Origin: JBILXY01 sp044378055
Lineage (GTDB): Bacteria > Patescibacteriota > JACMRA01
NCBI GenBank assembly: GCA_044378055.1
Contig: JBILXY010000008.1
Coordinates: forward strand, 1 to 42,919
Direction: 5' to 3'
Length of the DNA stretch: 42,919 bases
Each line of letters starts with the position of its first letter. Position 1 is the first letter of the stretch. A program made the translations under genes and the position numbers. Positions 1 through 6,942 of this stretch are shown here, piece by piece. Under the pieces are notes generated by a model, which was given only the letters and a program-made list of their open reading frames with translations, did no database searches and had not been told where the DNA came from.

Positions 1-192
1 CTATCAGATAAATCTGTACTGTATGTCATAGTAAACCTACAGGACTCTATTTGATAGGTATTTTTGTCTAGTATTATTTTTAGTTAGGAGATTGGCGACA
101 GGTTCTGTATATAATTTGCATGATTTAATTTTTTGTGCTTATCTTTAGAAGATTGGTTAAAGTTCATACACAATTGGTACTGGAGCAGATAT

Positions 193-387
193 ATGCAAGC
201 TATTCTAAAAAATAATAATGCAATTTTTAATTCTGATAGCCATGATGCCTTGATGTTGTTTTTAGATAAAGCTGGAAATGTAGTTTGGGAAGATCAACAT
301 AAACGAACAGGTTTTGTTCATTTTGGCGATCTGACACAAGGTCAACAAGCAGAAACAGAAAGAATATTGACAGCAGGAGGTTGTTAA
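193..387 (+). CDS. small hypothetical protein (64 aa)
   Basis: I do not recognise this small soluble protein. It contains a segment reading FLDKAGNVVWED and a Gln/Glu-rich end. The frame stays open upstream to a TTG at 133, but the ATG at 193 is the more natural start; there is no clear ribosome binding site. It ends just before a strong terminator (393-430). A motif in its leader (around 143-163) recurs before the next gene, so the two genes look like similar cassettes although their proteins are unrelated. Coding status is moderately supported by its position between leader and terminator. Confidence 0.45.
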   Translation: MQAILKNNNAIFNSDSHDALMLFLDKAGNVVWEDQHKRTGFVHFGDLTQGQQAETERILTAGGC

Positions 388-392
388 ATTTT

Positions 393-430
393 AAAAGCAC
401 CGTAAACCATTCTAGGAACGGTGCTTTTTT
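393..430 (+). terminator. Rho-independent terminator
   Basis: An 11-bp stem (AAAAGCACCGT paired with ACGGTGCTTTT) is followed by a run of T. It lies a few bases after the stop of the 64-aa gene. The 3' half is nearly identical to the terminator at 1097-1133. Confidence 0.85.
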
Positions 431-533
431 ATTGCCCAAAACCCCTTGCCCAACCCCAATTTTTATATTTTGCTTTAGAAGATTAGTTAAACTTAATCAA
501 ATAAACAATTTACATTTTAAAAGGAGATCGAAA

Positions 534-1064
534 ATGAGTTACAAAACCGAAATTATTGATGGACAAGCTGTTGTTAGGAAAGGTAACATTTCAAGTGCAC
601 AGCTGTTATTATTTTGTAAACATCCAAATTTCGTAAAAGCAACTTGGCAATGTCAGCCAGTTGATCGTGAGTTTGTCTTGGTAAGACTGGATGACAAATT
701 TGTGTGGATTCCAATTGAGTCTGAGCTCAGAGGTGAATTGTTTTTTGCATCTCTTGGAGCTGAAACACAAGCTAATGTTTTGTCCAACCTTGGGGCGAGC
801 GTTCACAACAATTTTGCGAATTTTCTGCTTACTGGAAACGGACTAGATTTCGTTGGTAATGGAAGCCTTGAAACTTTTTACCGAAGAGTTAGCAGTGGTG
901 ACAATACAGCCACTTTTTACACTTTTCAATACTCTATCCATGAGAAAGATTTGCCTCAAAACATTCTTTGTCGTGGGGATGATACCCAAGTTTGGAAATT
1001 TTTGCGATATGATGATGTGAAAGATCTGTCAATAATAAGGCTTGAGGGTATGTCTGACAAATAG
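534..1064 (+). CDS. hypothetical protein (176 aa)
   Basis: The product is a soluble protein of unknown family with no transmembrane segment or signal peptide. The start is set by one of the few strong Shine-Dalgarno sequences in the window (AAAGGAGAT, 519-527), seven bases before ATG 534; the frame is open further upstream but that part reads through the preceding terminator. The protein has aromatic-rich beta-like stretches (FVWIPIESELRG, ATFYTFQYSIHE). The gene sits between two near-identical terminators. The strong SD site, unlike the core genes nearby, suggests a recently acquired accessory gene; that is inference. Confidence 0.7.
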   Translation: MSYKTEIIDGQAVVRKGNISSAQLLLFCKHPNFVKATWQCQPVDREFVLVRLDDKFVWIPIESELRGELFFASLGAETQANVLSNLGASVHNNFANFLLTGNGLDFVGNGSLETFYRRVSSGDNTATFYTFQYSIHEKDLPQNILCRGDDTQVWKFLRYDDVKDLSIIRLEGMSDK

Positions 1065-1096
1065 TCCCCTGTCCCTTAATCTAAATTGAGAACTAC

Positions 1097-1133
1097 AGCA
1101 CCACCATCCTACCCTTAGGAACGGTGCTTTTTT
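1097..1133 (+). terminator. Rho-independent terminator
   Basis: The stem AGCACC/GGTGCT has a long loop and is followed by TTTTTTATT. The 3' half, TAGGAACGGTGCTTTTTTAT, matches the terminator at 393-430. It serves the 176-aa gene. Confidence 0.75.
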
Positions 1134-1147
1134 ATTAGGCAAAAAAC

Positions 1148-1495
1148 CTATATACTTTCAACCTTCCTCTTCCCCAAGCTAACTTCCCTAATCAACAAAA
1201 ACAGCGGAAAGCCGAAACTAAAACCTACTAACAAACTGCCAACTAAACTTAGCCAGGCGTATTTAATTTTATTTTTTCTGGTTTCAATAATATAAAATGC
1301 TAAGAAAGTGAGTGCGGCGATTGCTAAATCTGCACCTATAAATTGGGTGTACAAGCTGGAATTTAAATCGGTTTGAAGTCGAGAAAAGTCGTATGTTCCG
1401 TATTTCGCAATTGTTTGGAAAACAATGTAATTTGGAATTACAAACCCTATAACCGAGAGAAACGAGTACAAATAAATATTTAAGTTTTTAGTCAT
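1148..1495 (-). CDS. DUF2834 family membrane protein
   Basis: This 115-aa protein has three hydrophobic segments (about residues 7-27, 52-70 and 80-103). It follows the DUF2834 layout: an N-terminal 'GFVIPNYIVFQ' segment, a central 'DLAIAALTFLAFYIIE' helix, and a C-terminal helix ending in 'GFPLFLLIRE'. DUF2834 members are small integral membrane proteins of unknown biochemical role. The gene is convergent with the 176-aa gene and divergent from the Nudix gene. The ATG at 1495 gives a full-length family member. Confidence 0.75.
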   Translation of the reverse strand: MTKNLNIYLYSFLSVIGFVIPNYIVFQTIAKYGTYDFSRLQTDLNSSLYTQFIGADLAIAALTFLAFYIIETRKNKIKYAWLSLVGSLLVGFSFGFPLFLLIREVSLGKRKVESI

Positions 1496-1672
1496 GGTTT
1501 ATAAAATATATTTATTCAAGTTTGTTCAAGTTATTGCCAATAAAAATTTAACCAAATATTTTTTCAATATCAACACATAACAAATATGCTTCGATTTTCT
1601 ACAACTTATTCTTACAAAAATACCTCAAAATACAAACTTTATGTGCATACTGGAAATTTTGGACAATTAAAA

Positions 1673-2092
1673 ATGAAGAAGGCCAAGCAAAGTTATGGGA
1701 TTATTTTGAACAATGAAAACCAAATTGTTTTAGCCTATAATTCCGATTCTGGCTTTTGGATTTTACCTGGCGGAACAATTGAACAAGGCGAAACACCAAT
1801 TCAAACTTTAATAAGAGAAGTTTATGAAGAAACTGCAGTTGTAGTTAACGAAGATAGTATAAAACCTGCTTTCTACCAAGAAATTTACGAAATGATTGAT
1901 GGAAAGGAAAAATTTGAAGGCTTACAATTACGCTACATTGGCCGTGCAGAAAAAATTGATCAGTTTATTTCAGACCCAGGCGGAAGCATGACCGAAGTAA
2001 AATGGGTAGATATTGATAAACTTGATGAATATCTTAAATGGGGCGAAACTAACAAATTAATAACCCAATTAGTTCAAGAATATATAGATTAA
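1673..2092 (+). CDS. Nudix hydrolase
   Basis: The Nudix box is clear: GGTIEQGE, seven residues, then REVYEET. The usual Gly after EEx is Ala here. The fold begins almost at once (SYGIILNNENQIVLAYN), so the ATG at 1673 gives a normal 139-aa single-domain enzyme. An in-frame ATG at 1586 would add 29 residues that do not look like part of the fold. Nudix enzymes cleave nucleoside diphosphates linked to another group; the box alone does not reveal the substrate. The gene stands alone, with the next gene having its own promoter at 2117-2145. Confidence 0.85.
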   Translation: MKKAKQSYGIILNNENQIVLAYNSDSGFWILPGGTIEQGETPIQTLIREVYEETAVVVNEDSIKPAFYQEIYEMIDGKEKFEGLQLRYIGRAEKIDQFISDPGGSMTEVKWVDIDKLDEYLKWGETNKLITQLVQEYID

Positions 2093-2116
2093 GGTTTAGT
2101 TTTACAGATATCGAAG

Positions 2117-2145
2117 TTTACATACCTTATTTAGTAAGCTATAAT
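2117..2145 (+). promoter_or_regulatory. sigma-70 promoter of the 2154 gene (leaderless)
   Basis: TTTACA (2117-2122), a 17-bp spacer and a perfect TATAAT (2140-2145). Transcription would start at about 2152, so ATG 2154 lies at the very 5' end of the mRNA. Confidence 0.75.
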
Positions 2146-2153
2146 GCACTTTG

Positions 2154-3179
2154 ATGAATGAAAGCGGAAACAAAATAAAAAGTTTTTTAAATAATACTTT
2201 AATTAAAGCCAACACAGACTGGAAAACTGGTGAAGTAAGAAAACCGTTTAGCGACCAACCAATTAAAGAATTTTACCAACAATCTGGAGTAAGCGAAAAA
2301 ATGGGGAATAAAGAAATTGGATTTGGAAAAGAACTTTTAGAAAATAATAGGGAAAGGGCTTTTAACAGAATTAAGGAAATAGCGACAGAAAATGGAACTT
2401 GGACAAAAGAAAATATTAAAAAGGCTGAAGCAATAAAATTAGTTCTATATAACCTGCCAATTACCCATTTCACCACTGAAAGTAGGTTGAAAGGAAATGG
2501 TGAAGAGTCTTTTTGGCTTAGTAACTTAGAAACAAATGGTTTGCTAAGTGGAGATCAAATTGTTCAAAAAGGAGGATCAGCTTATAATACTTTCGAAGAA
2601 GATATACAAATAGATAGACACAAATATGTTTATGCATGTTTAGGTGAACTTTATATGGCAGGTGGAGCACCAAATGATATGTGTGCCGTTATTATAAACA
2701 AAAGTTTATTAAAAGACCCATCTTGCTTGGTGCAAGACTATAAATTTATGGATCAACTAATCAAAACAAAAGTAGAACACTCAAGTTTAAATATGAAGGA
2801 AGGTTTCCAGAAAACCAACGAAAGCACTTTAATTGGGCAAGATTATATATCAATGTTAGCACTGGGTATGGCAACAAATGTTGTAGATTACAATTCAACT
2901 TTTCCTGAAGTAATGATTAAAGATAAAGTTTCAGTAGATAAAATTGATTGTATTTTGGAACCAAGCACAGAAACTAACACTGATGTTGCAAACGAAAATT
3001 TTGTAAAAGATATGGAGGCTGCATCAAAAAATAATGATAAAAATATATCTAGTCTGCACTATAAAAGGGTAAACGCACCTATAAATGTATTTTACAACCT
3101 TCAAGGTAAAAGTGCTCTTGCCCCTGATACCAGTTTTAAATCTAAGCCCCAACCCTGGTATAAAAAAGTATTAAGCTAA
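2154..3179 (+). CDS. putative ADP-ribosyltransferase-fold protein (DarT-like?)
   Basis: A 341-aa soluble protein. No family is certain. The middle shows a pattern that resembles the ADP-ribosyltransferase fold as seen in DarT and related enzymes: 'THFTTESRL' followed by 'LETNGLLSGD' (about residues 103-130), an Arg/Tyr strand 'RHKYVYACLGE' (about 160), and late in the fold 'FPEVMIKDKVSVDKI' (about 263), where DarT-like enzymes have 'AEVLV.D.V....I' with the catalytic Glu. The H, Y and E positions are my reading, not an alignment. The first 90 residues and the C-terminal tail are unassigned. It has a strong leaderless promoter, and no DarG-like macrodomain gene is adjacent. Coding status is firm; function is speculative. 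Confidence 0.6.
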   Translation: MNESGNKIKSFLNNTLIKANTDWKTGEVRKPFSDQPIKEFYQQSGVSEKMGNKEIGFGKELLENNRERAFNRIKEIATENGTWTKENIKKAEAIKLVLYNLPITHFTTESRLKGNGEESFWLSNLETNGLLSGDQIVQKGGSAYNTFEEDIQIDRHKYVYACLGELYMAGGAPNDMCAVIINKSLLKDPSCLVQDYKFMDQLIKTKVEHSSLNMKEGFQKTNESTLIGQDYISMLALGMATNVVDYNSTFPEVMIKDKVSVDKIDCILEPSTETNTDVANENFVKDMEAASKNNDKNISSLHYKRVNAPINVFYNLQGKSALAPDTSFKSKPQPWYKKVLS

Positions 3180-3198
3180 CAACAAGCAGATTCCTATC

Positions 3199-3420
3199 TT
3201 GACAAAAAATTAAAAAAAGGTTTTTAAAAATGGCTTGGTAATATCAAGCAAAAAATCTAAATGTGCTTGGTTAGAGATAAGATTTAGATAGTGGATATAA
3301 GAGGTAAAGTTTTTGTTCAGAAGTGTGTGGATTATTTTAATAACTCTATACAAATTGGCTAGTAATTTTTTATGGCTTGAAAAAGTCTGTACCGGGCCCC
3401 CGAAAGGGGGTAATTTTTTT
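3199..3420 (+). ncRNA. candidate small RNA with terminator
   Basis: This gene-free stretch of about 260 bases has a perfect -35 (TTGACA, 3199-3204) with a weak AT-rich -10 about 17 bases later. It then has foldable segments: GCTTG/CAAGC near 3233-3249, ATCTAAAT/ATTTAGAT near 3256-3290, and a possible long-range TCAAGC/GCTTGA pair. It ends in the terminator at 3396-3420. The expected transcript is about 190 nt. No useful ORF is present. It could also be the 3' UTR of the upstream gene. I cannot match it to 6S, SRP or other known RNAs. Confidence 0.35.
3396..3420 (+). terminator. GC-rich Rho-independent terminator
   Basis: CCCCC-GAAA-GGGGG stem-loop followed by TAATTTTTTT. The T tract is on the plus strand, so it terminates transcription coming from the 2154 gene or the candidate RNA before it. 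Confidence 0.85.
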
Positions 3421-3440
3421 GGGAAATTAATTTAGAAAAA

Positions 3441-3809
3441 TTAAAACATAACTGCGTTATAAATAACCTCTACTTTTTGGCCAATTACTGAAACTGCATT
3501 AAATTGGGCATTAAGCTTTAAATATTTCGGGTTTTTAGATAAATAATATTGATAAGCAAATTTAATATGCTGAATTTGACTTCTGGTAATTTGGGTAAAC
3601 GGAGAGCCAAACTTAAGATTAGATCTGGTTTTTATTTCGAATAGATGAAGAATATTATCTTTTAAAGCAATTATATCTATTTCGCCTTGCCTACCCTGAA
3701 CCCCAGTTCTATAAAATTGATAATTTTGGGCCAGTATTTCAAAACCCTGTTCAACTAAAAATTGCCTAGCCAGTGATTCACCAGAACGGCCGGTTATGTG
3801 ATTATCCAT
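3441..3809 (-). CDS. YraN family (UPF0102) nuclease-like protein
   Basis: 122 aa, the usual length for UPF0102/YraN. The restriction-endonuclease-like core is visible: 'TGRSGESLARQFL' at the N-terminus, then 'GRQGEIDIIALKDN' and 'HLFEIKTRS', giving the E...D...ExK pattern. The family is widespread, is thought to act on nucleic acids, and has no settled role. The stop lies just beyond a plus-strand terminator. The gatD gene is 77 bases upstream on the same strand. Confidence 0.88.
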   Translation of the reverse strand: MDNHITGRSGESLARQFLVEQGFEILAQNYQFYRTGVQGRQGEIDIIALKDNILHLFEIKTRSNLKFGSPFTQITRSQIQHIKFAYQYYLSKNPKYLKLNAQFNAVSVIGQKVEVIYNAVMF

Positions 3810-3886
3810 AAGATCAATTTATTCAAACAATCTCCAATTTGCCCAGAAAATAAAGTGTCCACTGTTTGGACTTTTGGTGATTGTGT

Positions 3887-4684
3887 CTACACCAAAAACC
3901 TGTGTATTAAACTTGTCTGGGTGGCCAAACTTATTTCGTCGTTTATTGACGAGTTAGAACTTGAATTCGATTTAAACTCTACATTTTCCTCGTATTTAGC
4001 CTTAGCTATTAAAGATTTTTGAATTAGCCAATCTGCTAATTGTGGGTTTTTTGGTAAGCATGAGCCGTGCAAATATGATCCAATGGCTGAATTAAGCACG
4101 CAACCTTCTAATTTTTCAACAGAGTTGTTTCCAAATCCTAATAAAACTTTTCCTAATGAATAAGCACTTTTTTGAGTTTCATTCATTTTATCTAAATCTA
4201 AAAAATAAGTTTGGCCACCATGATTTTCAAAACCAACAATTTTAGTATTTTTAATTTCAGAAATATTGCAATCGACAATTAAATTCCCAATACAGCGAGA
4301 TTTTACAGAAGAATCTGGGGATTTTGTTTCAACTGGGAAAATATTTAATCCTTCCACCAAATTGCCATTTCCTGTTACAAAACTTTTTCCTAATAGCTGA
4401 TATCCCCCACAAATGGCCAATAACCCTACCCCTCGTTGAATATCTTTTTCAATATGAGACTTGTGACTTAGCAAATCTTGGTAAATTACTTCTTGTTCTT
4501 TATCTTGACCTCCTCCCATAAAATAGAAATCTGTTTGGGCTGGTAAATCTGAGTTTTGATTTAAAGTTTGGTATACCACTTCGTACCCCATTTTAGTTAG
4601 GCGATATTTTAGGGCTATAATATTTCCCATATCGCCATAAATATTCATTTCCTTAGGGTAAAGATGGGTAAGAAAAAACTTCAT
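3887..4684 (-). CDS. gatD: GatD-like glutamine amidotransferase (lipid II isoglutaminyl synthase subunit)
   Basis: Class I glutamine amidotransferase of the CobB/CobQ-like type. The nucleophile Cys is in 'LLAICGGYQLLG' and the catalytic His in 'IGSYLHGSCLPKNP'. The N-terminus 'THLYPKEMNIYGDMGN' is the typical GatD opening. GatD supplies ammonia to MurT, which amidates D-Glu in the lipid II stem peptide. No MurT neighbours it, and the only Mur ligase in the window (33676-35151) looks more like MurF. I start at ATG 4684 because the frame's upstream extension lies above a TTGACA-17-TTTTAT promoter (4709-4737). The C-terminal ~35 residues are a Ser/Asn-rich tail beyond the domain. Confidence 0.85.
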   Translation of the reverse strand: MKFFLTHLYPKEMNIYGDMGNIIALKYRLTKMGYEVVYQTLNQNSDLPAQTDFYFMGGGQDKEQEVIYQDLLSHKSHIEKDIQRGVGLLAICGGYQLLGKSFVTGNGNLVEGLNIFPVETKSPDSSVKSRCIGNLIVDCNISEIKNTKIVGFENHGGQTYFLDLDKMNETQKSAYSLGKVLLGFGNNSVEKLEGCVLNSAIGSYLHGSCLPKNPQLADWLIQKSLIAKAKYEENVEFKSNSSSNSSINDEISLATQTSLIHRFLV

Positions 4685-4704
4685 AAATTGGTTTGGAAAA
4701 TTAA

Positions 4705-4737
4705 GCAAATAAAAACAGCCAAAAGAATGGCTGTCAA
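4705..4737 (-). promoter_or_regulatory. gatD promoter overlapping a hairpin
   Basis: On the minus strand TTGACA (4732-4737), a 17-bp spacer and TTTTAT (4709-4714). The spacer holds an ACAGCC/GGCTGT hairpin followed by TTTTTATTT, which could also act as a terminator for transcription from upstream. Promoter and terminator readings are both possible. Confidence 0.45.
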
Positions 4738-4805
4738 AAAAGTTATTAAAAGTAATGCTTTTTACCAATTTTTCTTTGAAATACTTAGTTTCAAAAGTTT
4801 TTGGG

Positions 4806-4833
4806 CAAAAAGTAAAAGGGGCATCATGCCCCT
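4806..4833 (-). terminator. Rho-independent terminator of the candidate RNA
   Basis: On the minus strand AGGGGCA/TGCCCCT stem with a tiny loop, followed by TTTACTTTTTGC. It is preceded by a second short GC hairpin (GGGC/GCCC). Confidence 0.7.
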
Positions 4834-5159
4834 AAAAGTGATAAAACTTGGGCTGATGGCCCCTTTGTTAGGTGTATTTACAAGCTGTTCATAAAGCTCT
4901 AATGAGGATTATAGACAACGGGAATAGTAAATTACCTGTTCTGGAACCGACACGTCCAAATTCTTCACCCATTTATTAAAGTTATTTTTATTTTATTTAT
5001 TTTTACTTTGATTTTTATTTTTGTTTTTGCTAAGAGAATCGGTGTCGTTAGCAGAGTTAAATAGGTGAATAGAATAACTAGCAAATTTTTGTAAGCTATT
5101 CTATAGATGGATTGTGTCGTAAGCTGTAAATTTTGAAAGCGGTAAGTTCCGTTTCTATG
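4806..5159 (-). ncRNA. candidate structured non-coding RNA (~350 nt)
   Basis: The 663-base stretch from 4685 to 5347 has no convincing protein gene. On the minus strand it has a near-consensus promoter (5166-5194), stems ATAGAATA/TATTCTAT, GCTAA/TTAGC and CGG/CCG in the first 150 nt, then a 60-nt A-rich unpaired stretch, then GGGC/GCCC and a final hairpin with a T tract (4806-4833). The predicted transcript is about 350 nt. An 83-codon minus-strand ORF (4965-5216) begins upstream of the promoter, so its start would not be transcribed from it. A 27-codon ORF beginning 'MGEEFGRVGSRTG' (about 4973 down to 4890) lies inside and could be a small peptide. I see no tmRNA, RNase P or SRP signature. 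Confidence 0.5.
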
Positions 5160-5165
5160 TTCTAC

Positions 5166-5194
5166 ATTATAGAGAAAAAAATAGGTTGCGTCAA
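5166..5194 (-). promoter_or_regulatory. near-consensus sigma-70 promoter
   Basis: Reading the minus strand: TTGACG (5194-5189), exactly 17 bases, and TATAAT (5171-5166). This is among the strongest promoters in the window, yet no recognisable protein gene follows it. Confidence 0.8.
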
Positions 5195-5347
5195 GAACTA
5201 TGGGCCAAATTACCATTTTGTCTGATTATTTCGTGCTTTTTTTCATAAAATTTAATTATTTTAATTTGTATGTGTATAAGTTAGTTATCCACAGTTCAAC
5301 ATTTTTAGTTGCTTGACTAAATTAGTTCGGGCAGATAATTCATTGGT

Positions 5348-6826
5348 ATGATCAAGAAAAGTGTGGGTTACATTCTATGCACCCTAGCCTGTTTACTTCC
5401 AATTCAATCAGCTTTAATTTTGTACACTACAAACATAGTTAATTTAAACCCCAACTTATCTTTGTGGAAAGAAATATTAGTTTCAGTTTTATCTATAATT
5501 TTTCTATATCAAATAGTAATTGGGCTTTTTCAGAAGGAAATTAAATACAGCAACAAGGTCTTTTGGCCTATTTTAGTTTTTTTGGGAATACTATTTTTGT
5601 CATTATTAGATTTAGTTAGAATTGCCCCTTCCCTTTGGATTTTAGGTTTCAGGTTTGAATTGTTCTGGTTAGGTTTTTTCAGCTTAACTGTTGTGTGGGT
5701 TAAAAATGTTCTTTTATCAGATAAATATGAATATAAAAACTGGTTAAACAATGTTTTGCAATGGGGAATTTTAGCTGGTTTTGCCTTAAGTTCGGCTTTT
5801 AGTGCACTTAGTTTAATTATTGGGCAAACAAAATTTTTAACCTTTTTTGGATACGGTTTAGAAAAAAATGGATTTATAGTTTCAAGCCCTGTTGGTCATG
5901 TGGTTGATTTTGGAGATAATGCCCTTCGGCTTTCAGGACCATTTTCCACTCCAAATCATTACGCTGGCTATCTACTTTTAGTTTTGGGATTTTTACTATT
6001 TAAGGCGTTTAAAGCAGAAAATAAAATACACAGAGGAATTTTTATCTCACTATCAACACTTAATATTGCCCTAACCTTTTTAACTTTTGCTAGATTTGCC
6101 TGGCTTTCTTTGGTGGTAGGCCTAGCCTTAATTTTTTGGCTTTGGTTTAGAAACACCATTTTAGATAAATTTAATTTTGTTAATAAAAAGTTTTTTTTCA
6201 AAATAATAGCTGGATTAAATGTTCTAATCTGTGGTATAACGCTTGCTGTTCCCCTATTTATTGGATTGGTGGTTATTAATTCCAATTTAGAAAATCAAAC
6301 TTTCCTTCCAAATGCAATTCTTAAACCAAGTTCAACCGATCTTCACCGAAGACATTTTCTTGCCTCTGTGGATGTTTTAATGGCAAGGCCAAGCAATTAT
6401 TTAGTTGGTTTAGGCTTAGGAAGTTCAGGCCCTGCAGCCAAAATTGAGTATGGAAATTTATACAATAGCCCAGTTGTAAAATATTACTTTCCTTTTGCCA
6501 GTAAATGGTTTATTGAAGACAAAGACTTGGTAATTCCTGAAAATTGGTTTCTGCAAGTTTGGATTAACGGTGGAATTTTGTACCTAATTGCCTATTTAAG
6601 CCTATTTTTAATTCCAGTTTATTCATTAATTAAAAACTTCAGAATTCAAAAAGTAGAATGGACAAACTTGTTTTTCGCAGTTGGCTATCTTGGAATTTTT
6701 ATTGGATGTTTGTTCCTGCATATTTTGGAAAACCAGACCATTGCTTTTATGTATAGCATCATCTATATATTTTGGCAGCTTAACGAAAATTTAGATAAGC
6801 AAAGTTTATCCAAACAGAGCTTGTAG
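5348..6826 (+). CDS. O-antigen ligase-like membrane protein
   Basis: 492 aa with about ten hydrophobic helices. It has features of the O-antigen ligase/polymerase (Wzy/WaaL-type) family: 'RLSGPFSTPNHYAGYLLL' (about residue 198) before a central loop, and a large outer loop with 'LHRRHFLASVDVLMARP' and 'GLGLGSSGPAA' (about 330-360). Such proteins join polysaccharide chains or transfer them to acceptors at the outer face of the membrane. The ATG at 5348 lies 8 bases after GATAAT (5334-5339), with TTGACT at 5313-5318 (a short 15-bp spacer), so the message is probably leaderless. The next gene, MurJ, has its own promoter. The substrate cannot be told from sequence. Confidence 0.8.
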   Translation: MIKKSVGYILCTLACLLPIQSALILYTTNIVNLNPNLSLWKEILVSVLSIIFLYQIVIGLFQKEIKYSNKVFWPILVFLGILFLSLLDLVRIAPSLWILGFRFELFWLGFFSLTVVWVKNVLLSDKYEYKNWLNNVLQWGILAGFALSSAFSALSLIIGQTKFLTFFGYGLEKNGFIVSSPVGHVVDFGDNALRLSGPFSTPNHYAGYLLLVLGFLLFKAFKAENKIHRGIFISLSTLNIALTFLTFARFAWLSLVVGLALIFWLWFRNTILDKFNFVNKKFFFKIIAGLNVLICGITLAVPLFIGLVVINSNLENQTFLPNAILKPSSTDLHRRHFLASVDVLMARPSNYLVGLGLGSSGPAAKIEYGNLYNSPVVKYYFPFASKWFIEDKDLVIPENWFLQVWINGGILYLIAYLSLFLIPVYSLIKNFRIQKVEWTNLFFAVGYLGIFIGCLFLHILENQTIAFMYSIIYIFWQLNENLDKQSLSKQSL

Positions 6827-6906
6827 TGAATTGTCAGTCTGATATTTTGCAGATAAACTAGTATAACGATTTAGCTTCTGAAATTTTAAGATGGAGAAAA
6901 GAAATA

Positions 6907-6935
6907 TTGACCTACTAAATTTTTAAGTTTAGAAA
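6907..6935 (+). promoter_or_regulatory. murJ promoter (leaderless)
   Basis: TTGACC (6907-6912), a 17-bp spacer and TAGAAA (6930-6935). Seven bases separate the -10 from the GTG start, so the transcript should begin at the start codon. Confidence 0.55.
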
Positions 6936-6942
6936 TATTCTA

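Noticed and set aside
4664..4894. 76-codon plus-strand ORF over the gatD leader
   Set aside because: It overlaps the start of gatD and the hairpins of the candidate RNA, has no promoter or SD, and its Lys-rich composition follows the A-rich DNA.
4965..5216. 83-codon minus-strand ORF
   Set aside because: It starts upstream of the strong promoter at 5166-5194, ends in a Lys/Ile low-complexity run, has no ribosome site, and overlaps the folded candidate RNA.
5285..5293. Perfect DnaA box (TTATCCACA), possible replication origin
   Set aside because: It is single. No cluster of boxes and no dnaA, dnaN or rpmH genes are nearby, although the region is AT-rich.
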